Below are positions 17,866-28,161 of a DNA stretch of 64,000 bases, in pieces. The notes under the pieces were generated by a model that saw only the letters and a program-made list of their open reading frames with translations, did not search any database and was not told where the DNA came from. The stretch comes from UBA10649 sp965278945 (lineage in GTDB: Bacteria; Actinomycetota; Actinomycetes; S36-B12): positions 2,976,001-3,040,000 of the forward strand of contig OZ257128.1 in NCBI GenBank assembly GCA_965278945.1, read 5' to 3'. Every line of letters begins with the position of its first letter. Position 1 is the stretch's first letter. The position numbers were made by a program, and so were the translations under genes.

Positions 17866-17978
17866 GCAGGCCAACCCAGGCCGACCGTGGTTTCACGGGA
17901 AACATCGGTCTCGGTGTCATCGTGGGGCCAGCCCAGTCCGCTTCCTACTTGCTGCTCGGGGACACGGTCGGAGGGCAC
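17862..17978 (-). CDS. 38-aa upstream ORF carrying parS; detached ParA N-terminal extension
   Basis: GTG at 17976–17978 lies four bases past the rsmG stop, and the TGA overlaps the parA GTG. The product contains DVSRETT, encoded by the parS sequence, and two copies of GLGWP flanking it. In Mycobacterium and Streptomyces the same VSRET segment is inside the ParA N-terminal extension, in frame. Here the segment ends in a stop one base out of register with ParA. It could be a leader peptide coupling ParA translation, or the product of an ancestral frameshift. No upstream Shine-Dalgarno of note, so expression is unproven. Confidence 0.5.
   Translation of the reverse strand: MPSDRVPEQQVGSGLGWPHDDTETDVSRETTVGLGWPA
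17889..17904 (+). promoter_or_regulatory. parS centromere site (upstream of parA)
   Basis: GGTTTCACGGGAAACA matches the 16-bp ParB recognition palindrome TGTTTCACGTGAAACA at 14 of 16 positions; the mismatches are the first base and a central T-to-G. It lies just upstream of parA on the minus strand. Confidence 0.8.
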
Positions 17979-17982
17979 GGCG

Positions 17983-18642
17983 TCATTGTGCCGTACGTCG
18001 CACCCCGGTGATGACGGTAGTCGGGGGATCCACGACGCCGGCGCCGAACTCGCGCACCTCGAGATCGATTAGGCCCATGGCCGTGGCCGCTGCCCTGCCC
18101 TCCGCCAGTTCCGCGTGGGCGCTGCTGCCCTTGAGGGCAGCCAGTCGTCCGCCGGGGGCCAGGAGCGGCACGGTCCAGCCGAGGAGGCGCTCGAGGGGAG
18201 CCACGGCCCGTGCGGTCACGACGTCGGCCGGCTGCCAGGTGGGGTCGCGCGGGATGTCCTCGGCCCGTCCGCGCAGCACATGCACCCGGTCGGACAGGGC
18301 CAGCTCGGCGGTGGCCTCCGCGAGGAACACGCTTCGGCGCAGCAGCGGCTCGATGAGCACCACGCTGATGTCCGGACGGACGATCGCCCACACCAGGCCG
18401 GGCAGTCCCGCACCTGAGCCGACGTCGGCGACCCGAGCCCGATCGGCGACGATCCCGGTGTCCGGGCTTGCGACCACCGCGCAGTTGAGGAGGTGGCGCT
18501 CCCATAACCGGGGGACCTCACGCGGCCCGATGAGGCCGCGGGTCACCCCGACATCAGCGAGAAGGGTCGCGAATTCGGTCAGTTGCGGTGTGAACGGGAC
18601 CAGCCAGGCCGGCAGTTCGGGGGGTGTTTCACGGGAAACCAT
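17983..18642 (-). CDS. rsmG: 16S rRNA (guanine-N7) methyltransferase RsmG
   Basis: 219 residues. SAM-dependent enzyme methylating the G527 loop of 16S rRNA; loss gives low-level streptomycin resistance in several bacteria. The SAM-binding motif is VADVGSGAGLPG, preceded by the family-typical RLWERHLLNCAVV. The first codons (MVSRETP) are encoded by a parS site (18625–18640), an arrangement seen in other actinobacteria. Positioned between parA and jag as expected. Confidence 0.95.
   Translation of the reverse strand: MVSRETPPELPAWLVPFTPQLTEFATLLADVGVTRGLIGPREVPRLWERHLLNCAVVASPDTGIVADRARVADVGSGAGLPGLVWAIVRPDISVVLIEPLLRRSVFLAEATAELALSDRVHVLRGRAEDIPRDPTWQPADVVTARAVAPLERLLGWTVPLLAPGGRLAALKGSSAHAELAEGRAAATAMGLIDLEVREFGAGVVDPPTTVITGVRRTAQ
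18625..18640 (+). promoter_or_regulatory. parS centromere site (inside rsmG start)
   Basis: TGTTTCACGGGAAACC matches the parS consensus at 14 of 16 positions. It shares the same central G as the other site, so both contain GTTTCACGGGAAAC. It overlaps the first codons of rsmG and encodes VSRET there. Confidence 0.8.
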
Positions 18643-18656
18643 GGCACCCGTGGCGA

Positions 18657-19235
18657 TCAGGCTGTTCTGATGACCACGTAGCGGCCGGGCTCCTCGCCCT
18701 CGGACTCACTGATCAGGCCGGCATCGGCCACGACGTCGTGAACAACCTTGCGCTCGAACGGGGTCATGGGTGCCATCCGCACGGGGGCCGAGGTGCGCTC
18801 GGCCTCCGCGACGGCAGTTTCCGCCTCGGTCACCAACTGCGCCTTGCGGGCCGCGCGAAAGCCGGCGATATCGAGCATCAGTCGCGAGCGCTCGCCGGTC
18901 TCGCGGGTGGCCGCCAGTCGGGTGAGCTCCTGCAGCGCCTCGAGTACCTTGCCGTTCTCGCCCACCAGGTGCGTGAGCTCACCAGTGCCGGACTCGACGA
19001 CCGACACCATCGCGCGGTTTCCCTCGACGTCGATGTCGATGTCGCCCTCGAGATCGGCGATGTCGAGCAGCCCCTCGAGATAGTCGGCCCCGGCGTCGCC
19101 CTCGCGGTCGAGCAGCTCGGCCTTGCTGAGCTTCACCGCGCCGCCTTCGGACACCTCCGCCGCAATTGCCTCACTGGTGTCGAACTCGGGGGACTCACCG
19201 ACCAGGTCGATGGTCTCGCCTTGTACATCGCTCAT
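18657..19235 (-). CDS. jag: KhpB/Jag-type RNA-binding protein (KH and R3H domains)
   Basis: 192 residues. The N-terminal ~40 residues are acidic and low-complexity. A KH domain with the G-x-x-G-type loop GENGKVLEALQELTRL (about 105–120) and a C-terminal R3H domain (MTPFERKVVHDVVAD followed by SEGEEPGRYVVI) identify the Jag/EloR/KhpB family, which binds RNA and links to cell-wall elongation. Always next to yidC in this synteny block. The stop is 14 bases from the rsmG start, so these genes form one minus-strand operon. Confidence 0.93.
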   Translation of the reverse strand: MSDVQGETIDLVGESPEFDTSEAIAAEVSEGGAVKLSKAELLDREGDAGADYLEGLLDIADLEGDIDIDVEGNRAMVSVVESGTGELTHLVGENGKVLEALQELTRLAATRETGERSRLMLDIAGFRAARKAQLVTEAETAVAEAERTSAPVRMAPMTPFERKVVHDVVADAGLISESEGEEPGRYVVIRTA

Positions 19236-19286
19236 TGACTCACTCCACGGTTTGCTGGGTTCGGGGGCCGCCGTCGGCGGCGGGCA

Positions 19287-20255
19287 CTACTTCTTCTTGC
19301 GCTGGCTGCGCGACTGCTTCTTAGGCTGCACTCGCGTCACAGTTTCCGACGGTGCGTCGGTAACTTCGCCGGGGATCGTCTCGATAGCCGGGGGACCGGC
19401 CTTCGCTGCGGCCTTCGCCTTCTGCCTGGCCTCCTTGGCCAGGGCCGCCGGCGTTCCCGGCTGAGGGTTGTTCCTGATGACGTAGAACTGCTGGCCCATG
19501 GACCACAGGTTCGTGGTGAACCAGTAGATGAGGACACCGACCGGGAAGTTGATGCCGGAGACGGCGAAGATGACCGGGAAGACGTACAGCAGGATCTTCT
19601 GCTGCTTGACCATCGGGTTGTCGGGAGCGCTGTTCTTGACGATCAACTGGCGCTGAGTCAAGAAGGTCGTCGTCGTCATGAGGATGATCAAGATGATGCA
19701 CAGGATTCGGGTGTTCACCGGGTTGAAGCCGTCGGCGGCAACCTCGTCGGCGTTCATGAACGTCGCGTAGAGCGGAACACCGAAGATCGAGGCGTTGTGC
19801 GCGCTCGCAGCGAGATCGGAGTACTGGTCCCAGCGGAAAACGCCCTCTGCCGAGGAGTTCGGGTCATCCGGGTTGTACATGGCGATGCTCTGCAAGACAC
19901 CGAACAGCGCGAAGAAGATCGGGGCCTGCAAGATGATCGGCAGGCACGAGGCGAGCGGATTGGTTCCCGTCTCGCGGTACAGCTTCATCATTTCCTGCGA
20001 CTGCTTCTCGCGGTCGCCGGCGTACTTCTTCTGGATTTCCTTCATCTGCGGCTGGATCAGCTGCAGATTGCGCTGGCTCTTGATCTGCTTGACGAACAGC
20101 GGAATGAGCAGGATGCGGATGACGATGACCAGGCCGACGATGGAGAACGTCCACGTCCAGCCGCTGTCCGGGTTCATGCCCAGCCACGTCAGTAGCTGAT
20201 GGAACTGGACGAGGATCCAGCTGACGCCGTCCTTCAGCCAATCGAGAATGAACAA
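19287..20255 (-). CDS. yidC: Membrane protein insertase YidC (OxaA/SpoIIIJ)
   Basis: 322 residues from TTG 20255, with AAGGAAGG about nine bases upstream; no ATG or GTG gives a credible alternative. It inserts and folds inner-membrane proteins. About five helices, beginning with the N-terminal FILDWLKDGVSWILV, a basic loop (VKQIKSQRNLQLIQPQMK), the SCLPIILQAPIFFALF helix, and a basic C-terminal tail ending KKQSRSQRKKK, typical for Gram-positive YidC lacking the large periplasmic domain. A GCCGCC/GGCGGC hairpin (19267–19281) lies after its stop, before jag. Confidence 0.95.
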   Translation of the reverse strand: MFILDWLKDGVSWILVQFHQLLTWLGMNPDSGWTWTFSIVGLVIVIRILLIPLFVKQIKSQRNLQLIQPQMKEIQKKYAGDREKQSQEMMKLYRETGTNPLASCLPIILQAPIFFALFGVLQSIAMYNPDDPNSSAEGVFRWDQYSDLAASAHNASIFGVPLYATFMNADEVAADGFNPVNTRILCIILIILMTTTTFLTQRQLIVKNSAPDNPMVKQQKILLYVFPVIFAVSGINFPVGVLIYWFTTNLWSMGQQFYVIRNNPQPGTPAALAKEARQKAKAAAKAGPPAIETIPGEVTDAPSETVTRVQPKKQSRSQRKKK

Positions 20256-20269
20256 GGGTCAAGCCTTCC

Positions 20270-20647
20270 TTAGACGTTCGAGTCTTGGACGCTCCGCGTC
20301 CCCATCGTTCCATGTCGCGGTTCGCCGTTCGGATGCACGTCCGGCAACCAGTATCCCTTGGCCGGAACCGGGTCCACCCCGCCCTTGCTCCACGGGTTGC
20401 AGCGCAGCAGCCGCCAGCCGGTCAGCAGCGATCCCTTGACCGCCAGATGGGTCTTCATCGACTCGAGCCCATAGGCCGAGCAACTGGGGTGATACCGGCA
20501 CGTGGGCGGCAGTGTGGGGGAGATGGTTCGTCGATACAGGCTGATCACGCCGATGAGCAACCAGGTGAGAACGAAGCCGATCGAGTGATCCCACAACCAG
20601 ATCACCGGATGCACTACCGCCCTGATCACCTGGACCACCTTGGTCAT
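20270..20647 (-). CDS. yidD: Membrane protein insertion efficiency factor YidD
   Basis: 125 residues, ATG overlapping the rnpA stop by four bases. The family signature is clear: SLYRRTISPTLPPTCRYHPSCSAYGLE and LLRCNPWSKGGVDPVP (shown here as separate motifs PTCRYHPSCSAYGLE and RCNPWSKGG). One amphipathic/hydrophobic N-terminal helix (about 10–38) associates it with the membrane, where it assists YidC. The 3' end is 14 bases from yidC. Confidence 0.95.
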   Translation of the reverse strand: MTKVVQVIRAVVHPVIWLWDHSIGFVLTWLLIGVISLYRRTISPTLPPTCRYHPSCSAYGLESMKTHLAVKGSLLTGWRLLRCNPWSKGGVDPVPAKGYWLPDVHPNGEPRHGTMGTRSVQDSNV

Positions 20648-20991
20648 CGCGGTGCGCCGAACTCACGCGCGGCCGCAACCACAGCAGCCCGAACCTGTTG
20701 CGGCAGTAAGGGATCTCGGTCGGCGCCTGGCAACGCACGGACGACGACGCGTGAGCCATCGGACAACTCGGTCAATAACGGGGCCAAAGCCGCGCGGATC
20801 CTGCGCGCGGCGCGATGCCTGATGACGGAGCCGCCGATTGATGAACTAGCGATGACTCCCGCGCGCGGCGGAAGACCGTCGGCGACGCACTGGACATATG
20901 CCACGACACGACCGCGAGAGGCCTTGGAGCCGCGGCGGGTGGTCTGCTGGAAATCAGCCGCGGTCCGAATCCGGTGAGCGGCGGGAAGCAC
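20644..20991 (-). CDS. rnpA: Ribonuclease P protein component
   Basis: 115 residues, GTG start. Protein subunit of RNase P, which trims tRNA 5' leaders. Recognisable LPAAHRIRTAADFQQTTRRG start, an aromatic-cleft segment and the RNR-like helix GGSVIRHRAARRIR (His replaces the usual Asn, common in actinobacteria). It begins six bases after rpmH, as in nearly all bacteria, and its stop overlaps yidD. Confidence 0.95.
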   Translation of the reverse strand: MLPAAHRIRTAADFQQTTRRGSKASRGRVVAYVQCVADGLPPRAGVIASSSIGGSVIRHRAARRIRAALAPLLTELSDGSRVVVRALPGADRDPLLPQQVRAAVVAAAREFGAPR

Positions 20992-20997
20992 GAAGCC

Positions 20998-21132
20998 TCA
21001 GGCTGACAGCTCTACGCGGCCCTTGTGACGCCGCGCAGCGAGAATGGACCTGCCGGCGCGGGTACGCATCCGGGCCCGGAAGCCGTGGGTCTTCGCCCGA
21101 CGGCGGGTATTGGGCTGGAAGGTGCGCTTCAT
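20998..21132 (-). CDS. rpmH: Large ribosomal subunit protein bL34
   Basis: 44 residues, ATG at 21132. The short, extremely basic sequence starts MKRTFQPNTRRRAKTHGFRA and continues with RMRTRAGRSILAARR, the invariant L34 pattern. Divergent from dnaA across 201 bases; heads the rpmH–rnpA–yidD–yidC–jag–rsmG–parA–parB run. Confidence 0.97.
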   Translation of the reverse strand: MKRTFQPNTRRRAKTHGFRARMRTRAGRSILAARRHKGRVELSA

Positions 21133-21290
21133 GGTCTGGCTCCTGGGGCGTTCATCGGGCTTGCGGGGAAGTCAACTGCGTAAGCGTACGGAACGCACGT
21201 CCGGGCGGTCAAACCGGCCGCCCACCGCGGAAAAGCACTACTTGTCGGCTCGCTCCGGTTCTGGCTAAGGTCGCCAGACGCCTCCACACC

Positions 21291-21299
21291 TGTGGATAA
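21291..21299 (-). promoter_or_regulatory. Perfect DnaA box in the rpmH–dnaA intergenic region
   Basis: TGTGGATAA is the reverse complement of TTATCCACA. It lies 35 bases before the dnaA ATG, suitable for autoregulation of dnaA. The rest of the 201-base gap has no other clear element. Confidence 0.75.
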
Positions 21300-21333
21300 C
21301 GGTGTGGAAAGCCTGCAGACGAGGGGACAGCCG

Positions 21334-22782
21334 ATGGACGCGCCTGCTGACCTCACCGAGGTATGGGCCAAGGCGATTGCCAGTCTGGCCGATGGAAGCC
21401 TGACTCCCCAGCAGCGGGCCTTCGTCGCGCTCACCCGCCCCTTGGGCCTGGTCGAGGACACCGCGCTGATCGCCGCCCCCAACGAATTCACCAAGGACGT
21501 GCTCGAGACCCGCCTGCGGCCCATGGTCGTCGAGGCGCTGTCCACGCAGCTCGGGCGCGAGATCCGCCTGGCCGTCACGGTCGACCCGTCGATCGACCCG
21601 TCCATCGACGACGCGACCGACGAGGTCGCCGATGCCACGTACGCCGACTCCGCCGACATCGCCCCCGCCGTGGCCACCATCACCCCGGACCGTCGCGACG
21701 AGTCGCCGCGCCCGGGCACCGGCTCCCCCGGCACTCGCAACGAGGACGGCCGGCTCAACGACAAGTACACCTTCGAGACCTTCGTCATCGGGTCGAGTAA
21801 CCGATTCGCCCATGCCGCAGCAGTTGCGGTGGCCGAGCAGCCCGCGCGCGCCTACAACCCGCTGTTCGTCTACGGGGGCTCAGGACTCGGCAAGACCCAC
21901 CTGCTGCACGCGATCGGCCACTACGCGCGCACCCTCTATAAGGGAACTCGAGTCAGGTACGTCAGCTCGGAGGAGTTCACCAACGAGTTCATCAACAGCA
22001 TCCGCGATGACAAGGCCGCCAGCTTCCAGCGCAGATACCGCGAAGTGGACATCCTCCTGGTCGACGACATTCAGTTCCTGAGCGGAAAAGTCCAGACGCA
22101 GGAAGAGTTTTTCCACACTTTCAACACCTTGCACAACGCCAACAAGCAGATCGTCGTCACGTCCGACCTGCCGCCCAAACAGCTTCCGGACTTCGAGGAC
22201 CGCATGAGATCCAGGTTCGAGTGGGGCCTGATCACTGACGTCCAGCCCCCTGACCTCGAGACCAGAATCGCGATCCTGCGCAAGAAGAGCGTCCAGGAGA
22301 GACTGGTCGCTCCCCCCGAGGTGCTCGAGTACATCGCCTCGAAGATCTCCAGCAACATCCGCGAGCTCGAAGGCGCACTCATCCGCGTGACGGCGTTCGC
22401 CTCTCTAAACCGGCAGGCCGTCGACCTGGCCATCACCGAGGTGGTCCTCAAGGACCTGCTCCCCTCGGACACCGGCCCGGAGATCACCGCGGCACAGATC
22501 ATGGCGGCGACGGCCCAGTACTTCGGTGTCACTGTCGATGACCTGTGCGGCTCGAGCCGGTCGCGGGTCCTGGTGACCGCACGGCAGATCGCCATGTACC
22601 TGTGCCGCGAGCTGACCGACCTTTCCTTGCCGAAGATCGGCCAGGCTTTCGGCGGCCGCGATCACACGACGGTCATGCACGCCGACCGCAAGATCCGCCA
22701 GTTGATGGCCGAGCGACGAAGCCTGTTCAACCAGGTCACCGATCTGACCAGCAGGATCAAGTCCCAGCCGCGCACCATGTGA
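21334..22782 (+). CDS. dnaA: Chromosomal replication initiator DnaA
   Basis: 482 residues from ATG 21334, with GAGGGGA seven bases upstream; an in-frame GTG at 21292 lies within the DnaA box and was rejected. Domain I covers about residues 1–80, a variable acidic linker (domain II) 85–140, the AAA+ domain III has Walker A GGSGLGKT (181–188) and Walker B ILLVDDIQFL, and domain IV ends with the DnaA signature GRDHTTVMHADRKI. It unwinds oriC, located directly downstream. Confidence 0.97.
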   Translation: MDAPADLTEVWAKAIASLADGSLTPQQRAFVALTRPLGLVEDTALIAAPNEFTKDVLETRLRPMVVEALSTQLGREIRLAVTVDPSIDPSIDDATDEVADATYADSADIAPAVATITPDRRDESPRPGTGSPGTRNEDGRLNDKYTFETFVIGSSNRFAHAAAVAVAEQPARAYNPLFVYGGSGLGKTHLLHAIGHYARTLYKGTRVRYVSSEEFTNEFINSIRDDKAASFQRRYREVDILLVDDIQFLSGKVQTQEEFFHTFNTLHNANKQIVVTSDLPPKQLPDFEDRMRSRFEWGLITDVQPPDLETRIAILRKKSVQERLVAPPEVLEYIASKISSNIRELEGALIRVTAFASLNRQAVDLAITEVVLKDLLPSDTGPEITAAQIMAATAQYFGVTVDDLCGSSRSRVLVTARQIAMYLCRELTDLSLPKIGQAFGGRDHTTVMHADRKIRQLMAERRSLFNQVTDLTSRIKSQPRTM

Positions 22783-23187
22783 CTCGTCGTTCCCATGCGA
22801 CCCGAGGATCACTGCCGCACCACTTTCCCACAGGGTGGAAAGACTGTGGATAACTTTTATTTATCCCCGCCTGTGTCCCCAGAAGAGTGTGTAGTTCTGG
22901 GGACAGCGCGGATCGGTCCGGGCCGCCGTCAACAGGTAGGCAGGTTCGTCCACAGACACGTCGTTGTTATCCACAGGAAGGCCGCCGGGTGACACGCCAT
23001 CTGAACAGGCATAACGACGGTTATCCACGCTGTCCACACCACCTATGACGACGACTACTCCTAGTGATGATCTCGATGATGAACAACCATGGGGCCAGTG
23101 CCGGTGGACAGCCACCTTCGCTCCCCTTGTACGAACCACAACCTTTGCTGTCAGACTGACCCCTCATTGCCCACAACGGAGGACATC
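22783..23187. other. oriC: replication origin with DnaA boxes between dnaA and dnaN
   Basis: 405 non-coding bases. Perfect DnaA boxes: TGTGGATAA at 22845–22853 (minus orientation) and TTATCCACA at 22967–22975 (plus). Near boxes: TTATCCACG 23021–23029, CTGTCCACA 23030–23038, TCGTCCACA near 22946–22954 and TTGCCCACA 23167–23175. The only AT-rich run, TAACTTTTATTTATCC at 22851–22866, abuts the first perfect box and is the likely unwinding element. An inverted repeat TGTCCCCAGAA (22874–22884) / TTCTGGGGACA (22895–22905) sits between the boxes. The dnaN promoter must also lie in the distal part. Confidence 0.9.
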
Positions 23188-24315
23188 GTGAAGTTACGGG
23201 TCGAGCGAGACGTGCTCGCGGATTCGGTGGCCTGGGCCGCCCGGACACTGCCCTCGCGGCCGTCCCTTCCTGTCCTGGCCGGTCTTGTCCTGACCGCCTC
23301 GGAATCCGGCCTCACGCTGAGCAGCTTCGACTACGAGGTTTCCGCGCGCGTCGACGTTGAGGCCGAGGTCCTTGTTCCCGGGACCACGCTCGTGTCCGGC
23401 CGGCTACTTGCCGATATTGCTCGGTCCCTTCCGCCGGCCCCGGTGCAGATCGAAAGCGAAGGCAGCCGGATCGTCATTACGTGCGGGCGCTCCTCGTTCA
23501 CGCTGCCTACCCTCCCTGTGGAGGACTATCCCCAGCTTCCGGTCATGCCAACATCCTCAGGAACCGTTGCAGGCCAACTGTTTGCGGCCGCCGTCGCCCA
23601 GGTTGCGATTGCTGCTGGACGAGACGACACCCTCCCCACGCTCACCGGAATCCGCATGGAGATCGAAGGATCGACCATCGTCCTTGCCGCTACCGATCGC
23701 TACCGGCTGGCCGTTCGTGAGTTCTCCTGGTCACCACAGTCCCCGTCCGTGTCCAGCCAGGTTCTCGTGCCGGCGCGCACGCTCGCCGATACCGCCAAGT
23801 CCCTGGGCGACGTCGACGAGGTCGTCATCGCGCTGGCCCTCGGCGGAGCCGGGGAAGGACTCATCGGGTTCGAGGGGCACGGTCGTCGCACCACGACGAG
23901 GCTTCTTGACGGCGAGTTCCCGAAGTACCGATCGTTGCTGCCCACGGAGTCCGCGGCGATAGCCACTGTCGAGACCGCCCCGCTGATCGAGGCGGTCAAG
24001 CGGGTCGCGTTGGTCGCCGAGCGCAATACGCCCGTGCGCCTGGAGTTCGACGGGTCCGAGCTCACCTTGCGCGCCGGCGCGGGCGAGGACGCTCAGGCCG
24101 TCGACGTTCTCGAGAGCTCGCTCGAGGGCGATGCGATCGACATCGCCTTCAACCCCGCCTACCTCCTCGACGGACTGGCCGCGGTCGGGTCGGCCGTGAC
24201 GCGCTTTTCCTTCACCCAGCAAAGTCGCCCGGCTGTCCTGACGGCCGTCGACGACAGCGGTCAGGGCAGCGATGACTACAAGTACCTGCTGATGCCCGTC
24301 CGCCTGACTGGCTGA
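23188..24315 (+). CDS. dnaN: DNA polymerase III beta subunit (sliding clamp)
   Basis: 375 residues from GTG 23188, chosen because CGGAGG ends five bases upstream; the frame is open 33 codons further but those lie in oriC. The ring-shaped processivity clamp for replicative polymerase has three repeats of the clamp fold; LVPGTTLVSGRLLADIARSL, TLPTLTGIRMEIEG and the C-terminal YLLMPVRLTG are characteristic. recF follows eight bases after its stop. Confidence 0.97.
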   Translation: MKLRVERDVLADSVAWAARTLPSRPSLPVLAGLVLTASESGLTLSSFDYEVSARVDVEAEVLVPGTTLVSGRLLADIARSLPPAPVQIESEGSRIVITCGRSSFTLPTLPVEDYPQLPVMPTSSGTVAGQLFAAAVAQVAIAAGRDDTLPTLTGIRMEIEGSTIVLAATDRYRLAVREFSWSPQSPSVSSQVLVPARTLADTAKSLGDVDEVVIALALGGAGEGLIGFEGHGRRTTTRLLDGEFPKYRSLLPTESAAIATVETAPLIEAVKRVALVAERNTPVRLEFDGSELTLRAGAGEDAQAVDVLESSLEGDAIDIAFNPAYLLDGLAAVGSAVTRFSFTQQSRPAVLTAVDDSGQGSDDYKYLLMPVRLTG

Positions 24316-24323
24316 TTCGCTTC

Positions 24324-25454
24324 ATGTGGGTCAAGGAAGTGCGCCTTGCGGACTTCCGGTCATACGAGCAGGTCGAGGTGGCGCTCGAGCCCGGGGTCAC
24401 CACCTTCGTCGGTGCCAACGGCCAGGGCAAGACCAACTTCGTCGAGGCGATCGGCTACGCCTCGATCCTTGCGAGCCATCGGGTGGCGACCGACGCACCA
24501 CTGGTGCGCATTGGTGCCGAGCGAGCCGTGATCGGCGTGGATATCGTCAAGGACGACAGGTCCACCCTTCTTGAACTCGAGCTGAACCCAGGGCGTGCGA
24601 ACCGCGCCAGGCTGAACAAGTCGCCCGTGCCTCGTCCCCGCGATCTCGTGGGATTGGTGCGGACCGTCCTGTTCGCACCGGAGGACCTCGCCCTGGTCAA
24701 GGGGGACCCCTCCGATCGTCGTCGCTTTATCGACGAGCTGCTCGTGCAGAGGACTCCGCGAATGCAGGCGGTCAAGGCGGACTATGACCGAATCCTCAAG
24801 CAGCGCAACGCATTATTGAAGTCGGCAGCCAGTGGTGGTCACGATGTCTCAGCGACTCTCGGGGTGTGGGACGAGCAGCTCGCCGACGTCGGCGCAGAGC
24901 TCATCGCGTCTCGGGTTCTGCTCGTCGACGAGCTTCGTCCACGCTTCCTCGCGGCCTACGACCTGATCGCCGGAGGTGTCGATGCCGTCAGCGCTTCCGA
25001 CGTCGATGTCCACTACATCTCGAGCCTGGGCGCGGACACTCAGGTGAGCGTCGATCGATCGGCATGGCGGGCGGCGATGCTGTCGGGCATCGAACGACGC
25101 CGTCGCGAGGAACTGGCTCGCGGACTCACGCTCGTCGGCCCGCAGCGAGACGACCTCCAGCTCACCTTGGCGGGTTCTCCCGCGAAGGGCTTCGCCTCGC
25201 ACGGGGAATCCTGGTCGATTGCCCTGTCACTGCGGTTTGCGGCGCTCGACATCCTGCAGGCCGATGGTGACGATCCGGTACTCATCCTCGACGACGTGTT
25301 CGCCGAGCTCGACGCTGCTCGACGAGGCCGGCTGACCGCGCGTGTGGCGGGGATCACGCAGGTGCTGATCACGGCCGCAGTCGCCGAGGACGTGCCATCC
25401 GAGCTGGCCGGTCGACGGCTTCGGGTCACGACGGGCGCGATACATGATGACTGA
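24324..25454 (+). CDS. recF: DNA replication/repair protein RecF
   Basis: 376 residues, ATG start. SMC-like ABC ATPase that acts with RecO/RecR to load RecA at gaps. Walker A GANGQGKT at residues 30–37, the signature-like LTLVGPQRDDL, and Walker B with D-loop LILDDVFAELDAARR. Its last 11 bases overlap dciA, indicating coupling. Confidence 0.96.
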   Translation: MWVKEVRLADFRSYEQVEVALEPGVTTFVGANGQGKTNFVEAIGYASILASHRVATDAPLVRIGAERAVIGVDIVKDDRSTLLELELNPGRANRARLNKSPVPRPRDLVGLVRTVLFAPEDLALVKGDPSDRRRFIDELLVQRTPRMQAVKADYDRILKQRNALLKSAASGGHDVSATLGVWDEQLADVGAELIASRVLLVDELRPRFLAAYDLIAGGVDAVSASDVDVHYISSLGADTQVSVDRSAWRAAMLSGIERRRREELARGLTLVGPQRDDLQLTLAGSPAKGFASHGESWSIALSLRFAALDILQADGDDPVLILDDVFAELDAARRGRLTARVAGITQVLITAAVAEDVPSELAGRRLRVTTGAIHDD

Positions 25455-25959
25455 ACCGGACGACAAGGGCATCGCGCCCGGTCCCGAAGTGGAGCCGGAC
25501 GCCGCGGCTGCCGCGTCGGCTGCGGCGCTACGCCGGGTGACCCGCTCGACCGGCCGGGCCAAGGCGAAGACCTCCAAGCCCGCGCCCGCCTCCTTCTCCA
25601 ACGACCGGGACCCGCAGGGTTTTGGCGCATCGGTGGACCGGCTGCTGCGCGAGCAGGGCTGGCAGGATCGATCCGCCGTGGCCGTCCTGGTCAGCGAGTG
25701 GGCTCAGATAGTCGGTGCAGATCTCGCCGAGCACGTCGTGCCGACGGGCTTCGACGAGGGCGTCTTGACCCTGCAGGCCGAATCGACAACGTGGGCCACG
25801 CAGGTCCGGCTCTTGCTGCCGAACCTGCACCGCACCGTCGACGAGCGGGTCGGATCCGGGGTCGTGACGCGGATCAAGATCCTCGGCCCGCAGGCCCCGT
25901 CCTGGAAGGCCGGACCGCGCGCCGTGAAGGGTCGAGGCCCCCGCGACACGTACGGCTAG
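25444..25959 (+). CDS. dciA: DciA-type (DUF721) protein, putative replicative helicase loader/operator
   Basis: 171 residues from ATG 25444 (or the adjacent ATG 25447). The N-terminal 50 residues are low-complexity and basic (RSTGRAKAKTSKPAPA). The DUF721 core, about residues 55–150, runs from RLLREQGWQDR through WAQIVGADLAEHVVPTGFDEGVLTLQAES (motifs WAQIVG and EGVLTLQAES). DciA is the common helicase operator in bacteria lacking DnaC/DnaI; in Mycobacterium this position is Rv0004. Followed by 196 non-coding bases before gyrB. Confidence 0.9.
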   Translation: MMTEPDDKGIAPGPEVEPDAAAAASAAALRRVTRSTGRAKAKTSKPAPASFSNDRDPQGFGASVDRLLREQGWQDRSAVAVLVSEWAQIVGADLAEHVVPTGFDEGVLTLQAESTTWATQVRLLLPNLHRTVDERVGSGVVTRIKILGPQAPSWKAGPRAVKGRGPRDTYG

Positions 25960-26067
25960 ACGGGCCTAGATGGCACCGATGTGCCAATAACAGCGCGTTT
26001 TCGTACGGGAGATTGTGGGCGGGGGGTCAATTCGCCTCTTAGGGCTCCTATGGGCCGTGGCGTGGGA

Positions 26068-26094
26068 TTCGATGTCGGCGGAAACGGGTAGACT
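26068..26094 (+). promoter_or_regulatory. Possible gyrBA promoter
   Basis: Within the 196-base dciA–gyrB gap, TAGACT at 26089–26094 resembles an actinobacterial -10 element, with TTCGAT at 26068–26073 as a poorly matching -35 at a short 15-base spacing. Start would be about 60 bases before the gyrB GTG. The gap is otherwise featureless. Weak call. Confidence 0.3.
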
Positions 26095-26155
26095 GGAAGT
26101 CATCCCAAAACCGCCTCGTGCGGCCCGTCGCATCACCTGAGGAGGCTCGCCCAGC

Positions 26156-28147
<1,992 letters not shown>

Positions 28148-28161
28148 GACAGGGAGCCCAC

